Source: Polaribacter ponticola (GTDB lineage: Bacteria; Bacteroidota; Bacteroidia; Flavobacteriales; Flavobacteriaceae). Taken from it: a stretch of DNA of 64,000 nt. Under the pieces are notes generated by a model. It saw nothing but the letters and a program-made list of their open reading frames with translations, had not been told where the DNA came from and ran no database searches. The translations under genes were made by a program, and so were the position numbers. Location: assembly GCF_026191475.2 (NCBI RefSeq), contig NZ_JAOSLC020000003.1, forward strand, positions 1,829,001-1,893,000, given 5' to 3'. Below, piece after piece: positions 38,765 through 48,120 of the stretch; within the stretch, counting starts at the first letter, position 1, and each line of letters opens with the position of its first letter.

Positions 38765-39643
38765 TTAATAATAAAGTTCGTCTGTTTTTAAATTTAAGAA
38801 ACGTTGAGTAGCAAAGAAGGTACTTATCCAAGTAATAATAAATGCTGATAAAAGTACACCACCAGCCAAATAACTTAAAGAAAGATAATCTTTTAAAAGC
38901 CCAAGACTTGGTATTGTTTTATCTATATAATAAATTACTACAGCTAAACCAATTAATGCTAAAATAGCACCAAATAAACCTAATTTTATACTTCTCCAAA
39001 TAAATGGTTTTCTAATAAAAGCTTTAGTAGCACCAACCATTTGCATGGTTTTTATGTTAAAACGTTTAGCATAAATAGATAATCTTATTGAGCTATTTAT
39101 TAAAATCATAGCGATTAAACCAAAAAAACCGCTGACAATTAATAACCAAAAACTAATTCTTTTAATATTTTTAGTTAATAAATTTATAAGAGGCTTATCA
39201 TAAGAAACATCTGCTACAAAAGCATTTTTTAAAAATTTAGTTTCTAAGACTTGCATTTTTTCTGGTGTAACATGGTCTGCTTTAAGATAAATATCTACTC
39301 CATTTTTAAGAGGGTTTTTTCCTAAAAACTGTAAAAAATCTTCTCCAATTTCTTTACTGTATTTTTTTGCTGCTTGTGCTTTACTTGTATAAATTGCTTT
39401 TTTAGTAAATTCTTCTTTCAATAAAGATTCTCTAAATGTTTTTATCTGTTTTTGAGTTACATTATCTTTTATAAAAAGAGTGATTGCAACTTTTTCTTTA
39501 ACTCGATTAGCAACCTGAGTAGATTTTAATAAAATTAAACCTAAAACACCAACCATAAAAAGAACTAAAGCAATACTAATAACTACTGAAATGTAAGAAG
39601 ATTTCAGACGTCTATTTTGATAAGAATCAAACTTAGTTGACAT
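38765..39643 (-). CDS. ftsX: Cell-division ABC-type permease FtsX
   Basis: A 292-residue protein with one N-terminal helix (SVVISIALVLFMVGVLGLIL), an extracytoplasmic domain of about residues 45-170, and three C-terminal helices as in FtsX. With FtsE it controls wall hydrolases during division; ftsE is not adjacent here. First gene of the ftsX-DUF3098-uppP-truB operon. Confidence 0.93.
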   Translation of the reverse strand: MSTKFDSYQNRRLKSSYISVVISIALVLFMVGVLGLILLKSTQVANRVKEKVAITLFIKDNVTQKQIKTFRESLLKEEFTKKAIYTSKAQAAKKYSKEIGEDFLQFLGKNPLKNGVDIYLKADHVTPEKMQVLETKFLKNAFVADVSYDKPLINLLTKNIKRISFWLLIVSGFFGLIAMILINSSIRLSIYAKRFNIKTMQMVGATKAFIRKPFIWRSIKLGLFGAILALIGLAVVIYYIDKTIPSLGLLKDYLSLSYLAGGVLLSAFIITWISTFFATQRFLNLKTDELYY

Positions 39644-39750
39644 TTACTTTTTGCTTTAAAATTGCTGCAAGATACAAATTAGCATTGAAAAAATGAATTA
39701 TTAAAAAATTGAAAAATCTAAAATTCTCTTAAATTTTAATCCTTATTTAA

Positions 39751-40152
39751 TTATTCTATTTCTTGGCACAATTCTATAAGAACTCCGTTCGTAGTTTTTG
39801 GATGTAAAAAAGCAACTAATTTATTATCTGCTCCTTTTTTGGGTATTTCATTTAAAACAGTAAAACCTTCTTTTTTTAATCTTGTAATTTCTGTTTTAAT
39901 ATCTTTTACTGCAAATGCAATATGATGAATTCCTTCTCCTTTTTTATCTATAAATCTAGCAATAGGACTTTTAGGATTGGTTGCCTGTAGTAGTTCTATT
40001 TTATTAGGCCCCTTTTTAAAGAAAGAAGTTTTTACACCTTCAGATGCAACTTCTTCTGTTTTATAATGTGTTTCACCAAAAAGAGCGGCAAATAATTTAT
40101 TAGATTTTTCTAAATCTTTTACAGCAATTCCAATGTGTTCTATTTTTTCCAT
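39751..40152 (-). CDS. mce: Methylmalonyl-CoA epimerase
   Basis: A 133-residue VOC protein. It opens KIEHIGIAVKDLEKSNKLF and has GEGIHHIAFAVKDIKTEI and the closing NGVLIELCQ, giving the two His and one Glu that bind the metal. It interconverts the two epimers of methylmalonyl-CoA in propionate metabolism. No other genes of the pathway are in view. Confidence 0.92.
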   Translation of the reverse strand: MEKIEHIGIAVKDLEKSNKLFAALFGETHYKTEEVASEGVKTSFFKKGPNKIELLQATNPKSPIARFIDKKGEGIHHIAFAVKDIKTEITRLKKEGFTVLNEIPKKGADNKLVAFLHPKTTNGVLIELCQEIE

Positions 40153-40223
40153 AAAGTAAAAATAAAAAAAGATTTATATCTATTTCATAATTATCAGAAA
40201 AATAACAAAGAGTCTATAAAATG

Positions 40224-40253
40224 AAAAAGAGCTGAAAAAATCAGCTCTTTTTT
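40224..40253 (-). terminator. Terminator downstream of the LytTR regulator gene
   Basis: AAAGAGCTGA pairs with TCAGCTCTTT around a short A loop, with T runs in both readings. It lies 154 bases past the LytTR gene stop, before the epimerase gene. Confidence 0.6.
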
Positions 40254-40406
40254 ACAATTTATAAATCCCCCAACTTATAATTGTTTGTTATTATTGTAAA
40301 TAACGGTTCAAATATACAAATAATATTGCTAATATTCTTAAAAATCGTTTATTGGTTTTTATTAATCGATGAATGAAAGTAAAGTTACGACAAACAGAAA
40401 AACTAA

Positions 40407-41108
40407 TTATAATAAGTTTAATTTTTTCATTAACTCACTCTTATTCGATCTACTAACTGGCACAACATCTTTTCTTACCAAAACACTATTATCTTCAATA
40501 TCAATTATTTCAGAAACATTAATAATAAAAGATCTATGCACTTTAAAAAACATGTTTGAAGGTAATTTATCTAGTATCTTTTTTAAAGTAGAATGTACTA
40601 TATAATTCTTTTCGTTGGTTTTAATATTTATATAATCACCTTTTGCTTCAATTAAATAAATACTTGCTATATTTACTTTTACAAGTCTTCTATCTACATT
40701 AACATAAATATATTCAGATTTGTTTTTATCATCAATTACATCATTTTCTTTATTAGACAAAGAATCTAACTTTTCTAGAGACTTGTTATATCTTTCAAAA
40801 GTAATTGGTTTTACTAAATAATCAACAACACTTTTATACTCAAAAGCTTCTAAAGCTAAATTTTTATCTGATGTTGTTAAAATTATTTTTGGTGGGTTGT
40901 TTAAGGTTTTAATAAAATCAAAACCAGAAAACGTTGGCATGTGAATGTCTAAATATATAAGATCTATATTATTATTTGTATTTAGATATTTTATAGCATC
41001 TATTGCAGAAGAAAACTCTTCTATAACATTTATTTGATCAGATTTTAAGCAAAATTTCTTTATAATTAATCTTGCTGTTGCATCATCATCAATTATAATA
41101 CAATCCAT
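40407..41108 (-). CDS. LytTR-type response regulator
   Basis: A 233-residue regulator. Receiver domain at residues about 1-120 (DCIIIDDDATARLI, phosphorylated Asp in IYLDIHMPTFSGFDF, VDYLVKPI at the switch). LytTR DNA-binding domain at about 130-233 (YLIEAKGDYINI, MFFKVHRSFIINVSEI, VPVSRSNKSELM). It is the last gene of a REC-HPt-REC/LytTR group that lacks a nearby histidine kinase. Confidence 0.93.
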   Translation of the reverse strand: MDCIIIDDDATARLIIKKFCLKSDQINVIEEFSSAIDAIKYLNTNNNIDLIYLDIHMPTFSGFDFIKTLNNPPKIILTTSDKNLALEAFEYKSVVDYLVKPITFERYNKSLEKLDSLSNKENDVIDDKNKSEYIYVNVDRRLVKVNIASIYLIEAKGDYINIKTNEKNYIVHSTLKKILDKLPSNMFFKVHRSFIINVSEIIDIEDNSVLVRKDVVPVSRSNKSELMKKLNLL

Positions 41109-41128
41109 AATAATAAAATAGAAATTAT

Positions 41129-41443
41129 TTAAGCGTATAAATATACGTGAATTTTGTTTAAAATTTCTATAAAATTTTCGTGGAGTTCAGTATTTTCATT
41201 TTTTAACTGTAATTCAAATTCTGAAGCTAGTTCTAGCCCTTTAACTAAACCTAATAAACTAATTTTGTGTTTTATTTTATGAACGTTATTAGCTGCTTCT
41301 TTATATTTTTTTGATGAAAAATTCTGATGATATTGTTCTACTTCATCTGGAAATTCTTTTTTAATGATTTCTAAAATACTATTCTGAAACTCTATATCAT
41401 CTCCAGCAATCTCTTTAATAAATGATAAATTAGGCTTTTCCAT
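41129..41443 (-). CDS. Histidine phosphotransfer (HPt) domain protein
   Basis: A 104-residue HPt protein. The helical core has NNVHKIKHKISLLGLVKGLE with the phosphorylatable His in HKIKHKIS. It would pass phosphate between a hybrid kinase elsewhere and the two neighbouring receivers. It lies between both receiver genes, 20 bases from the LytTR gene and 24 from the single receiver. Confidence 0.85.
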   Translation of the reverse strand: MEKPNLSFIKEIAGDDIEFQNSILEIIKKEFPDEVEQYHQNFSSKKYKEAANNVHKIKHKISLLGLVKGLELASEFELQLKNENTELHENFIEILNKIHVYLYA

Positions 41444-41467
41444 TTTGGTTTCTTATCTTTTATAAAC

Positions 41468-41875
41468 TTAGCATACAACTTCACTTTTAGCCCAATATTC
41501 AAGTAATGAAGTTACTTTTTTCGAATATTCAGAGTATTTTAAAGGCTTTGTAAAATAGCCAGAAATTCCAATATCAAAACACTTTTTTAAATCTAATTTA
41601 TTATTGGAGGTAGACATTATTACAACAGGAATATTTTTAAATTTATTACTTTTTTTAAGTTTTAATAAAAATTCAAAACCATTCATTCTTGGCATATTTA
41701 AATCTGATATAATTAAATCATAAGGTTTAGTGTTATCATCTAAAAGTAACAATGCTTTTTCACCATTTTCTGCTTCAACAATGGTGTTTGTGCTTTTATT
41801 TTCTTTACAGACTTTTATAAACTTTATTCTTTGAATTTTATCATCATCAACTAAAAGTATTTTAAGGGGTTTCAC
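41468..41875 (-). CDS. Stand-alone response regulator receiver
   Basis: A 135-residue CheY-like protein with the acidic pocket LLVDDDKIQR, the phospho-acceptor in LIISDLNMPRMNGFEFL, and the conserved Lys in GYFTKPLKYSEY. No output domain. First gene of the REC-HPt-LytTR group. Confidence 0.93.
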   Translation of the reverse strand: MKPLKILLVDDDKIQRIKFIKVCKENKSTNTIVEAENGEKALLLLDDNTKPYDLIISDLNMPRMNGFEFLLKLKKSNKFKNIPVVIMSTSNNKLDLKKCFDIGISGYFTKPLKYSEYSKKVTSLLEYWAKSEVVC

Positions 41876-41994
41876 TATATGATTTTTAAGTTCTTAACAA
41901 AAGTCATTTAAAAAAACTTATTTATTTTATTTATTTGTTAAGCAGTAAAAAAATCACTTTAAAAGGTAAATCTTCCTAGTTAAACTGTATTTTT

Positions 41995-42444
41995 TCAAAT
42001 AGTTATCTGTCTATCAATCTGTTGATCTAAAGATATAAAAGTTTCGGTTCTAGAAACTCCTTTAATACTCTGTATATCCTTATTTAAAAGATGCATTAAA
42101 TCTTCATTATTTTTACAAAGAATTTTAATAAAAACAGCATAATTCCCTGTAGTATAATGGCTTTCTACAACCTCTGGAATATCTTTTAGTCTTTTTATGG
42201 CAGAAGAGTATAAACTAGAAGAGTCTAAAAAAACTCCTACAAAAGCAGTAGTGGTATAGCCCAAAGATTTAGGGTTTATTATCATTCTATAACCGTCTAT
42301 TAACTCAGATTTTTCAAGTTTTCTTAATCTTTGATGAATAGCAGCTCCAGAAATACCAACTTCTCTAGCAATACTTAAAACAGGTGTTCTAGCATCTTTT
42401 ACCAGTCTTTTTATGATAATCTTATCTATTCCGTCAATTTTCAT
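41995..42444 (-). CDS. Lrp/AsnC-family transcriptional regulator
   Basis: A 149-residue regulator: an N-terminal winged helix (IIKRLVKDARTPVLSIAREV, GISGAAIHQRLRKLE) and a C-terminal RAM ligand domain (FVGVFLDSSSLYSSAIKRL, VVESHYTTGNYAVFIK). It probably senses an amino acid. It follows accC on the same strand, with a terminator-like hairpin between them. Confidence 0.93.
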   Translation of the reverse strand: MKIDGIDKIIIKRLVKDARTPVLSIAREVGISGAAIHQRLRKLEKSELIDGYRMIINPKSLGYTTTAFVGVFLDSSSLYSSAIKRLKDIPEVVESHYTTGNYAVFIKILCKNNEDLMHLLNKDIQSIKGVSRTETFISLDQQIDRQITI

Positions 42445-42477
42445 AGTAGAAAAATTTTAGCCTAAAGATAAAAAAAT

Positions 42478-42501
42478 AGAGAACACAAAATTGTATTCTC
42501 T
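42478..42501 (-). terminator. Terminator after accC
   Basis: Read on the minus strand, AGAGAATACAA pairs with TTGTGTTCTCT (one mismatch) and is followed by ATTTTTTTATC. It separates accC from the lrp-type gene. Confidence 0.65.
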
Positions 42502-42533
42502 ATTTTAATATATAATTATAAGATAAATTTAAA

Positions 42534-43874
42534 TTACGACTTCATTACAAAGTCTTCCATAAATTTAGTTGTATAGTTCCCTGCAATATAATCTGGATGA
42601 TCCATTAATTGCCTATGGAAAGGTATTGTTGTTTTAATTCCTTCAATTACAAACTCATCTAGAGCTCGTTTCATTTTATTAATTGCCTCTTCTCTTGTTT
42701 GAGCTGTAACAATTAATTTAGCAATCATAGAATCGTAGTTTGGCGGAATCATATAACCTGCATATACATGTGTATCCATTCTTACTCCATGTCCTCCAGG
42801 AGCGTGAAAAGTAGTAACTTTTCCTGGTGCTGGTCTAAAATTGTTGTGCGGGTCTTCAGCGTTAATTCTACATTCAATTGAATGTAGTTGAGGATAATAG
42901 TTTTTTCCTGAAATTGGAACACCAGCTGCTACTAAAATCTGTTCACGAATTAAATCGTAATTAACCACCTCTTCTGTTATTGGATGTTCTACTTGTATAC
43001 GAGTATTCATCTCCATAAAGTAGAAATTTCTGTGCTTATCAACTAAAAACTCTACGGTTCCTGCACCTTCGTACTTAATATATTCTGCAGCTTTTACAGC
43101 CGCTTCTCCCATTTTCTCTCTCAATTCATCTGTCATGAAAGGAGAAGGAGTTTCTTCAGTTAATTTTTGATGACGTCTTTGTACAGAACAATCTCTCTCT
43201 GATAAATGACAAGCTTTACCATAAGAATCTCCAACAATTTGAATTTCGATATGTCTAGGCTCTTCAATAAGCTTTTCCATATACATATCATCATTTCCAA
43301 AAGCGGCTTTACTTTCATGTCTTGCAGAATCCCAAGCATCCTTTAAATCTTCAGCTTTCCAAACAGCTCTCATTCCTTTACCTCCACCTCCGGCAGAAGC
43401 TTTTAACATAACAGGATATCCTGTTTCAACTGCTAATCTTTCACATTGTTCAAAATCAGCTATTACACCTTCAGAACCAGGTACACAAGGCACTCCAGCT
43501 TCAATCATAGTAGACTTCGCATTCGCTTTATCTCCCATTTGATCGATCATTTTACCTGTTGCTCCAATAAATTTAATATTATGCTCTTCACATAAATTAG
43601 AAAACTTGGCGTTTTCAGATAAAAATCCATATCCAGGATGAATAGCATCTGCATTTGTAATTTCTGCAGCTGCAATAATATTAGACATTTTTAAATATGA
43701 CTCGCTACTAGGAGCAGGACCAATACAAACAGCTTCATCTGCAAATCTAACATGCAGACTTTCTTCATCTGCTTTAGAATAAACCGCCACTGTTTTAATG
43801 CCCATTTCTTTACAGGTTCTAATAACACGTAATGCTATTTCCCCTCTATTGGCAATCAGTATTTTTTTAAACAT
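42534..43874 (-). CDS. accC: Acetyl-CoA carboxylase, biotin carboxylase subunit
   Basis: A 446-residue ATP-grasp enzyme that carboxylates biotin on AccB. It opens [19 protein letters not shown], has the Gly-rich ATP loop [14 protein letters not shown], and the active-site segment [14 protein letters not shown]. It is co-directional with accB, 74 bases apart, downstream of fabH. Confidence 0.97.
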   Translation of the reverse strand: MFKKILIANRGEIALRVIRTCKEMGIKTVAVYSKADEESLHVRFADEAVCIGPAPSSESYLKMSNIIAAAEITNADAIHPGYGFLSENAKFSNLCEEHNIKFIGATGKMIDQMGDKANAKSTMIEAGVPCVPGSEGVIADFEQCERLAVETGYPVMLKASAGGGGKGMRAVWKAEDLKDAWDSARHESKAAFGNDDMYMEKLIEEPRHIEIQIVGDSYGKACHLSERDCSVQRRHQKLTEETPSPFMTDELREKMGEAAVKAAEYIKYEGAGTVEFLVDKHRNFYFMEMNTRIQVEHPITEEVVNYDLIREQILVAAGVPISGKNYYPQLHSIECRINAEDPHNNFRPAPGKVTTFHAPGGHGVRMDTHVYAGYMIPPNYDSMIAKLIVTAQTREEAINKMKRALDEFVIEGIKTTIPFHRQLMDHPDYIAGNYTTKFMEDFVMKS

Positions 43875-43917
43875 GATATGAGTTTTGAGTTATAAGTTAT
43901 GAGTTTGAGCTAGAAAA

Positions 43918-43943
43918 ATTCTAAACTCTAAATTCTAAACTCT
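43918..43943. repeat. Short tandem repeat between accB and accC
   Basis: ATTCTAAACTCT occurs twice with a 14-base period. The adjacent stretch 43881-43909 is a run of related TTGAGTTATAAG-type words. It may be a slipped, low-complexity intergenic insert. Confidence 0.45.
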
Positions 43944-43948
43944 TTCAG

Positions 43949-44428
43949 TTATGATGGATCTACTAAAAATAATGGTTGATCAAATTCAACCGGCGAAGAA
44001 TCATCTACTAAAACTTTAACGATTTTACCTGATACTTCAGATTCTATTTCATTAAATAATTTCATAGCTTCAATAACACAAACTGTATCTCCAACACTAA
44101 TTTCTGAACCAACTTCTACAAAGTTAGGTTTGTCTGGTGAAGGTTTTCTGTAAAAAGTTCCAATAATAGGAGACTTTACTGTGATATAATTAGAATCATC
44201 ACTCGTTGCTGCTGGAGCAGGAGTAGATATTTCTACTACTGGTGCTGCAGCTACTGGTGCTGCTACTTGTGGCAATCCTGCCATTGGTGCAGCTTGTACA
44301 ATTGTAGTTTCAGTTTTTTCTGAACCGGTTTTAATTGTAATCTTAATGTCTTCCATTTCTAACTTTACCTCGCTTGCGCCAGATTTTGCTACAAATTTTA
44401 TAAGATTTTGAATTTCTTTAATATCCAT
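43949..44428 (-). CDS. accB: Acetyl-CoA carboxylase biotin carboxyl carrier protein
   Basis: A 159-residue biotin carrier. The N-terminal domain (DIKEIQNLIKFVAKSGASEV) is joined by an Ala/Pro-rich linker (about residues 45-80) to the biotinyl domain. The biotinylated Lys is in CVIEAMKLFNEIES. It lies 27 bases after fabH. Confidence 0.97.
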   Translation of the reverse strand: MDIKEIQNLIKFVAKSGASEVKLEMEDIKITIKTGSEKTETTIVQAAPMAGLPQVAAPVAAAPVVEISTPAPAATSDDSNYITVKSPIIGTFYRKPSPDKPNFVEVGSEISVGDTVCVIEAMKLFNEIESEVSGKIVKVLVDDSSPVEFDQPLFLVDPS

Positions 44429-44455
44429 ACTTCTTACTGTTTAGTTAATTATTTT

Positions 44456-45451
44456 TTATGAATTATATGCCCATTTAAGATAAATAGCTCCCCAAGTGAA
44501 ACCACCACCAAATGCGGCAAAAATTAAATTGTCTCCTTTTTTTAATTGATTTTCATAATCTGCTAATAAAAGTGGTAAAGTAGCTGATGTTGTGTTTCCA
44601 TATTTATGAATGTTCATCATTACTTTATCAGAACCAACACCAACTCTTTTTGCTGTTGCTTCAATAATCCTTTTATTTGCTTGATGTGGAACTAACCACT
44701 GAATATCTTCTTCTTTTAGATTATTTCTAGTTAACATTTTTTCTGATACATCTGCCATATTAGAAACTGCATATTTAAAAACAGTTTTTCCTTCTTGATG
44801 TACAAAATGTTGCCCTTTTTTAACCGTTTCTTCCGTTGGAGGTAAAATAGAACCACCAGCTTCAATCTTTAAAAACTCTCTTCCAATTCCATCGCTTCTA
44901 AGATATTCGTCTTGCAAGCCTAAATTTTCCGTATTAGGTTCAAATAAAACAGCTCCTGCTCCATCACCAAAAATAATACAAGTTGCCCTGTCTTTATAAT
45001 CAATAATAGAAGACATTTTATCTGCTCCAATCAAGAGCACTTTTTTATATCTACCAGATTCAATATAGCTTGAAGCTGTAGACATACCATAAAGAAAACT
45101 AGAACATGCTGCTTGTAAATCGTATGCAAATGCATTTTTAGCGCCAATTTGAGTAGCAGTAAACACTGCCGTTGAGGCTACTGGTAAATCTGGTGTTGCA
45201 GTTGCAACGAGAACCAAATCTATATCTTCTGGATCTATGTTTGATTTTTTAAGTAAATCTTGCGCAGCTTTAATTGCCATATAAGAAGTACCTAAACCTT
45301 CACCTTTTAGAATTCTTCTTTCTTTAATACCAGTTCTTGATGTAATCCATTCATCATTAGTTTCTACAAAGGTTGCTAACTCTTTATTGGTTAGAACATA
45401 TTCAGGAACATACTTCCCTACTGCTGTAATTGCTGCAGTGATTTTTGTCAT
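44456..45451 (-). CDS. fabH: Beta-ketoacyl-ACP synthase III
   Basis: A 331-residue condensing enzyme that starts fatty-acid elongation. The catalytic triad is visible: Cys in YDLQAACSSFLYG, His in LVPHQANKRI, and Asn in NIHKYGNTTSAT. Grouped with accB and accC, also needed for fatty-acid synthesis. An intrinsic terminator lies between rpmF and this gene. Confidence 0.96.
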   Translation of the reverse strand: MTKITAAITAVGKYVPEYVLTNKELATFVETNDEWITSRTGIKERRILKGEGLGTSYMAIKAAQDLLKKSNIDPEDIDLVLVATATPDLPVASTAVFTATQIGAKNAFAYDLQAACSSFLYGMSTASSYIESGRYKKVLLIGADKMSSIIDYKDRATCIIFGDGAGAVLFEPNTENLGLQDEYLRSDGIGREFLKIEAGGSILPPTEETVKKGQHFVHQEGKTVFKYAVSNMADVSEKMLTRNNLKEEDIQWLVPHQANKRIIEATAKRVGVGSDKVMMNIHKYGNTTSATLPLLLADYENQLKKGDNLIFAAFGGGFTWGAIYLKWAYNS

Positions 45452-45555
45452 AATAGTTGTTTGTTACCAAGTATTTTGGAAAACCAAAAGTAGTGAAAAA
45501 TAGTTCACCTTTTTAGGTAAAAACCATCTAAAGAGATACTTTTTACCTAAAAAAC

Positions 45556-45585
45556 GTAAAAAAACCCTCAATAATGAGGGTTTTC
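45556..45585 (-). terminator. Terminator between rpmF and fabH
   Basis: On the minus strand AAAACCCTCA pairs with TGAGGGTTTT around ATTA, then a T run. It would end or reduce rpmF transcripts before fabH. Confidence 0.75.
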
Positions 45586-45606
45586 GTGTACTGTAAAAAG
45601 TATTTT

Positions 45607-45801
45607 TTAAGCTTCTGCTGCTGCAGATTCTAAAACAATTTGTCCTCTGTAATAAAGTTTACCTTCATGCCAGTGAGCTCTGTGATATAAGTGAGATTCA
45701 CCAGTTGTTGGATCTGTAGCAATTTGCTGATAAGATGCTTTATAATGAGTTCTCCTCTTGTCTCTTCTAGTTTTAGATATCTTTCTTTTAGGATGTGCCA
45801 T
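45607..45801 (-). CDS. rpmF: 50S ribosomal protein L32
   Basis: A 64-residue L32 beginning [20 protein letters not shown]. The Cys pairs of zinc-binding L32 are absent, so it is the zinc-free form. It lies just after the DUF177 gene, which is the standard partner. Confidence 0.97.
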   Translation of the reverse strand: MAHPKRKISKTRRDKRRTHYKASYQQIATDPTTGESHLYHRAHWHEGKLYYRGQIVLESAAAEA

Positions 45802-45808
45802 TTTATGT

Positions 45809-46339
45809 CTATTTTTCTGTTATTAAATTCTTTAATTTATCCCACCTTGGGTCTGTATTTTCTACAGTTTTTACTTCTTTTATTGTTAATTCTTTTAACT
45901 TGTTTAAAGCTTCAGATTCCATTGTGCCATCTAAAACTTTTGGATGCACTCTTTTATTAGGAACTGCTAAAACAATCATTTCGTAAATAAACTGAGCTAC
46001 ATTAAATTCATATGCTCCATGTGGTAATATTAATATTTCCTCATTTTCATCGTTATATTCTTCTCCAAAATTTACTACTAATGGTAATTCTGATACTATT
46101 TCTTGTTGATATAACTCATTTGTTAAATCACAAGGAACTTCAACAGAACCATTTGCACTAAAACTTAGTTCAAACAATGTACTCTTTTTTACGAATGTTA
46201 GCGAAACTTTTATTAATGAACTTTCATATTCATCAAAATTAAAAGCTTCAAAGAACTTATTATCAATTGTATAATCAAACGTATGATTACCTAATTTTAA
46301 CCCTACAAACTGTATGTTAAATTGTTTCAAGTATTTCAT
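45809..46339 (-). CDS. DUF177 (YceD-like) protein
   Basis: About 176 residues. The family sits upstream of rpmF across bacteria and is linked to 23S rRNA processing or ribosome assembly. It has the typical [14 protein letters not shown] segment and the acidic region [20 protein letters not shown]. The start at 46339 was chosen for [11 protein letters not shown]; an in-frame ATG at 46345 is the alternative. Confidence 0.9.
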   Translation of the reverse strand: MKYLKQFNIQFVGLKLGNHTFDYTIDNKFFEAFNFDEYESSLIKVSLTFVKKSTLFELSFSANGSVEVPCDLTNELYQQEIVSELPLVVNFGEEYNDENEEILILPHGAYEFNVAQFIYEMIVLAVPNKRVHPKVLDGTMESEALNKLKELTIKEVKTVENTDPRWDKLKNLITEK

Positions 46340-46417
46340 TATCAAACATCAATTGAGCCGGCAAAGATACAAAAAAATGTTTTTCTGCAATATTTTATAT
46401 CAAAAAAAGAATATTCT

Positions 46418-47458
46418 TTATTTAGCCCTAACAACCAATGGGGTTTTAGTAAGCTCTAAATACTCTTTTCTTGTTTTAAAAACTTGAATGGCAGTAAATA
46501 ATGCCTCCATAAATGACGATGAACTTGCTTTGTTTTTTCCCGCAATATCATACCCTGTTCCATGATCTGGAGAGGTTCTAATATGACATAACCCCGCAGT
46601 AAAATTAACACCCTTACCAAAAGATAACGCTTTAAATGGCGCTAAACCTTGATCGTGATAGGTTGCCAATACTCCATCAAACTGTTTATAAGTTTCAGAA
46701 CCAAAAAAACCATCTGCTGCATAGGGTCCAAAAACTAGCTTACCAGTTTCCTTAATTTCTTCTATTGTTGGTTTTATAATTTCGTCATCTTCTTTACCAA
46801 TAACACCTTTATCTCCACAATGTGGATTCAAAGATAAAACAGCTATTTTTGGCTTATCAATACCAAAATCTTGTTTTAAAGAAGTATACATAGTTTCTAC
46901 TTTACTCTTTATTAATGCTGGTGTAATCGATTCTGCTACTTTAGATATAGGAATATGACCTGTAATTAAACCTATTCTTAACTCATCTGTCATTAAAATC
47001 ATTAAACTTTCACCTTCTAAATTAGCTGCTAAATATTCTGTATGACCAGGAAAATTAAAAGTTTCAGATTGTATATTTTCTTTATTGATTGGCGCTGTTA
47101 ACAACACATCAACTTTATCTTCTTTTAAATGTTTTACGGCTGATTCTAATGATTTTGCAGCATAATCTCCAGAAACTTTAGTTGCTTTACCAAGTTCTAT
47201 AACTACTTCTTCTTTCCAGATATTTAAAATATTTATTTTTGCATGATTTATTTGATTAATAGATGTTATTCCGTGAACAGGAGTATCTATTCCTAAAGCT
47301 TTTTTATGATAAGCAATCGCTTTTGTTGCTCCAAACAAAACTGGAGTACAAAAATCTAACATTCTTTTATCCTGAAAAGTTTTCAAAATTACTTCAATAC
47401 CAATTCCATTTAAATCTCCAATTGAAATTCCAACGATTATTTTATCAGATTTATCCAT
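46418..47458 (-). CDS. pdxA: 4-hydroxythreonine-4-phosphate dehydrogenase
   Basis: A 346-residue PdxA of vitamin B6 synthesis. It has VGISIGDLNGIGIEVILKTF at the start, the metal-site His in NFPGHTEYLA, SLNPHCGDKGVIGKED, and DGVLATYHDQGLAPFKAL. It is divergent from ribE. Confidence 0.95.
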   Translation of the reverse strand: MDKSDKIIVGISIGDLNGIGIEVILKTFQDKRMLDFCTPVLFGATKAIAYHKKALGIDTPVHGITSINQINHAKINILNIWKEEVVIELGKATKVSGDYAAKSLESAVKHLKEDKVDVLLTAPINKENIQSETFNFPGHTEYLAANLEGESLMILMTDELRIGLITGHIPISKVAESITPALIKSKVETMYTSLKQDFGIDKPKIAVLSLNPHCGDKGVIGKEDDEIIKPTIEEIKETGKLVFGPYAADGFFGSETYKQFDGVLATYHDQGLAPFKALSFGKGVNFTAGLCHIRTSPDHGTGYDIAGKNKASSSSFMEALFTAIQVFKTRKEYLELTKTPLVVRAK

Positions 47459-47477
47459 AGTTCTCTTCTAATATTGC

Positions 47478-47485
47478 TATTTTTG
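47478..47485 (+). promoter_or_regulatory. Promoter -7 box of ribE
   Basis: TATTTTTG fits TAnnTTTG and lies 31 bases before the ribE ATG. Confidence 0.5.
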
Positions 47486-47492
47486 ATGTGTA

Positions 47493-47500
47493 CAAAAGTA
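47493..47500 (-). promoter_or_regulatory. Promoter -7 box of pdxA
   Basis: On the minus strand TACTTTTG fits TAnnTTTG and lies 34 bases before the pdxA ATG. It is interleaved with the ribE box on the other strand, so the two promoters may compete. Confidence 0.5.
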
Positions 47501-47516
47501 ACCAATTTTTAACGAT

Positions 47517-48110
47517 ATGTTTACAGGAATTATAGAAACACTTGGAGTTGTAACAAATGTAGTAAAAGAACAAGAAAATGTTCATTTAACAATAAAAAGT
47601 ACAATTACAAACGAACTAAAAATAGACCAAAGTGTTGCACATAATGGTGTGTGTTTAACAGTAGTTGCCATTAATAATGACGAATATACAGTTACAGCAA
47701 TTAAAGAAACTTTAGATAAAACCAATATTGGCAAATTAAAAAATGCTAACATTGTAAACTTAGAACGTGCAATGAAATTGGGAGATCGATTGGACGGACA
47801 TATTGTACAAGGTCATGTTGATGAAACTGGTACTTGTAAAAACATCGAAGATAAAAACGGAAGTACAGTGTATACTTTTGAATATAATTCTGATAAAAAC
47901 AACAACATTACTATAGAAAAAGGTTCTATTACTGTTAATGGTGTTAGTTTAACGGTTGTAAACTCTAAGAAACATGAGTTTTCTGTTGCTATTATTCCTT
48001 ACACAAAAGAACATACCACTTTTAAAACCTTGCAAGTAAATGATACTGTAAATTTAGAGTTTGATGTAATTGGGAAGTATGTTGCTAGATTGAACGGTTT
48101 TAACAACTAG
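47517..48110 (+). CDS. ribE: Riboflavin synthase, alpha chain
   Basis: A 197-residue enzyme of two tandem lumazine-binding domains, each opening with the family pattern (MFTGIIETLGVV and GDRLDGHIVQGHVDETG). It has NGVCLTVV and NGVSLTVVNS in the two halves. It makes riboflavin from two lumazines. No FMN riboswitch is seen upstream. Confidence 0.96.
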   Translation: MFTGIIETLGVVTNVVKEQENVHLTIKSTITNELKIDQSVAHNGVCLTVVAINNDEYTVTAIKETLDKTNIGKLKNANIVNLERAMKLGDRLDGHIVQGHVDETGTCKNIEDKNGSTVYTFEYNSDKNNNITIEKGSITVNGVSLTVVNSKKHEFSVAIIPYTKEHTTFKTLQVNDTVNLEFDVIGKYVARLNGFNN

Positions 48111-48120
48111 AAATATTTTT

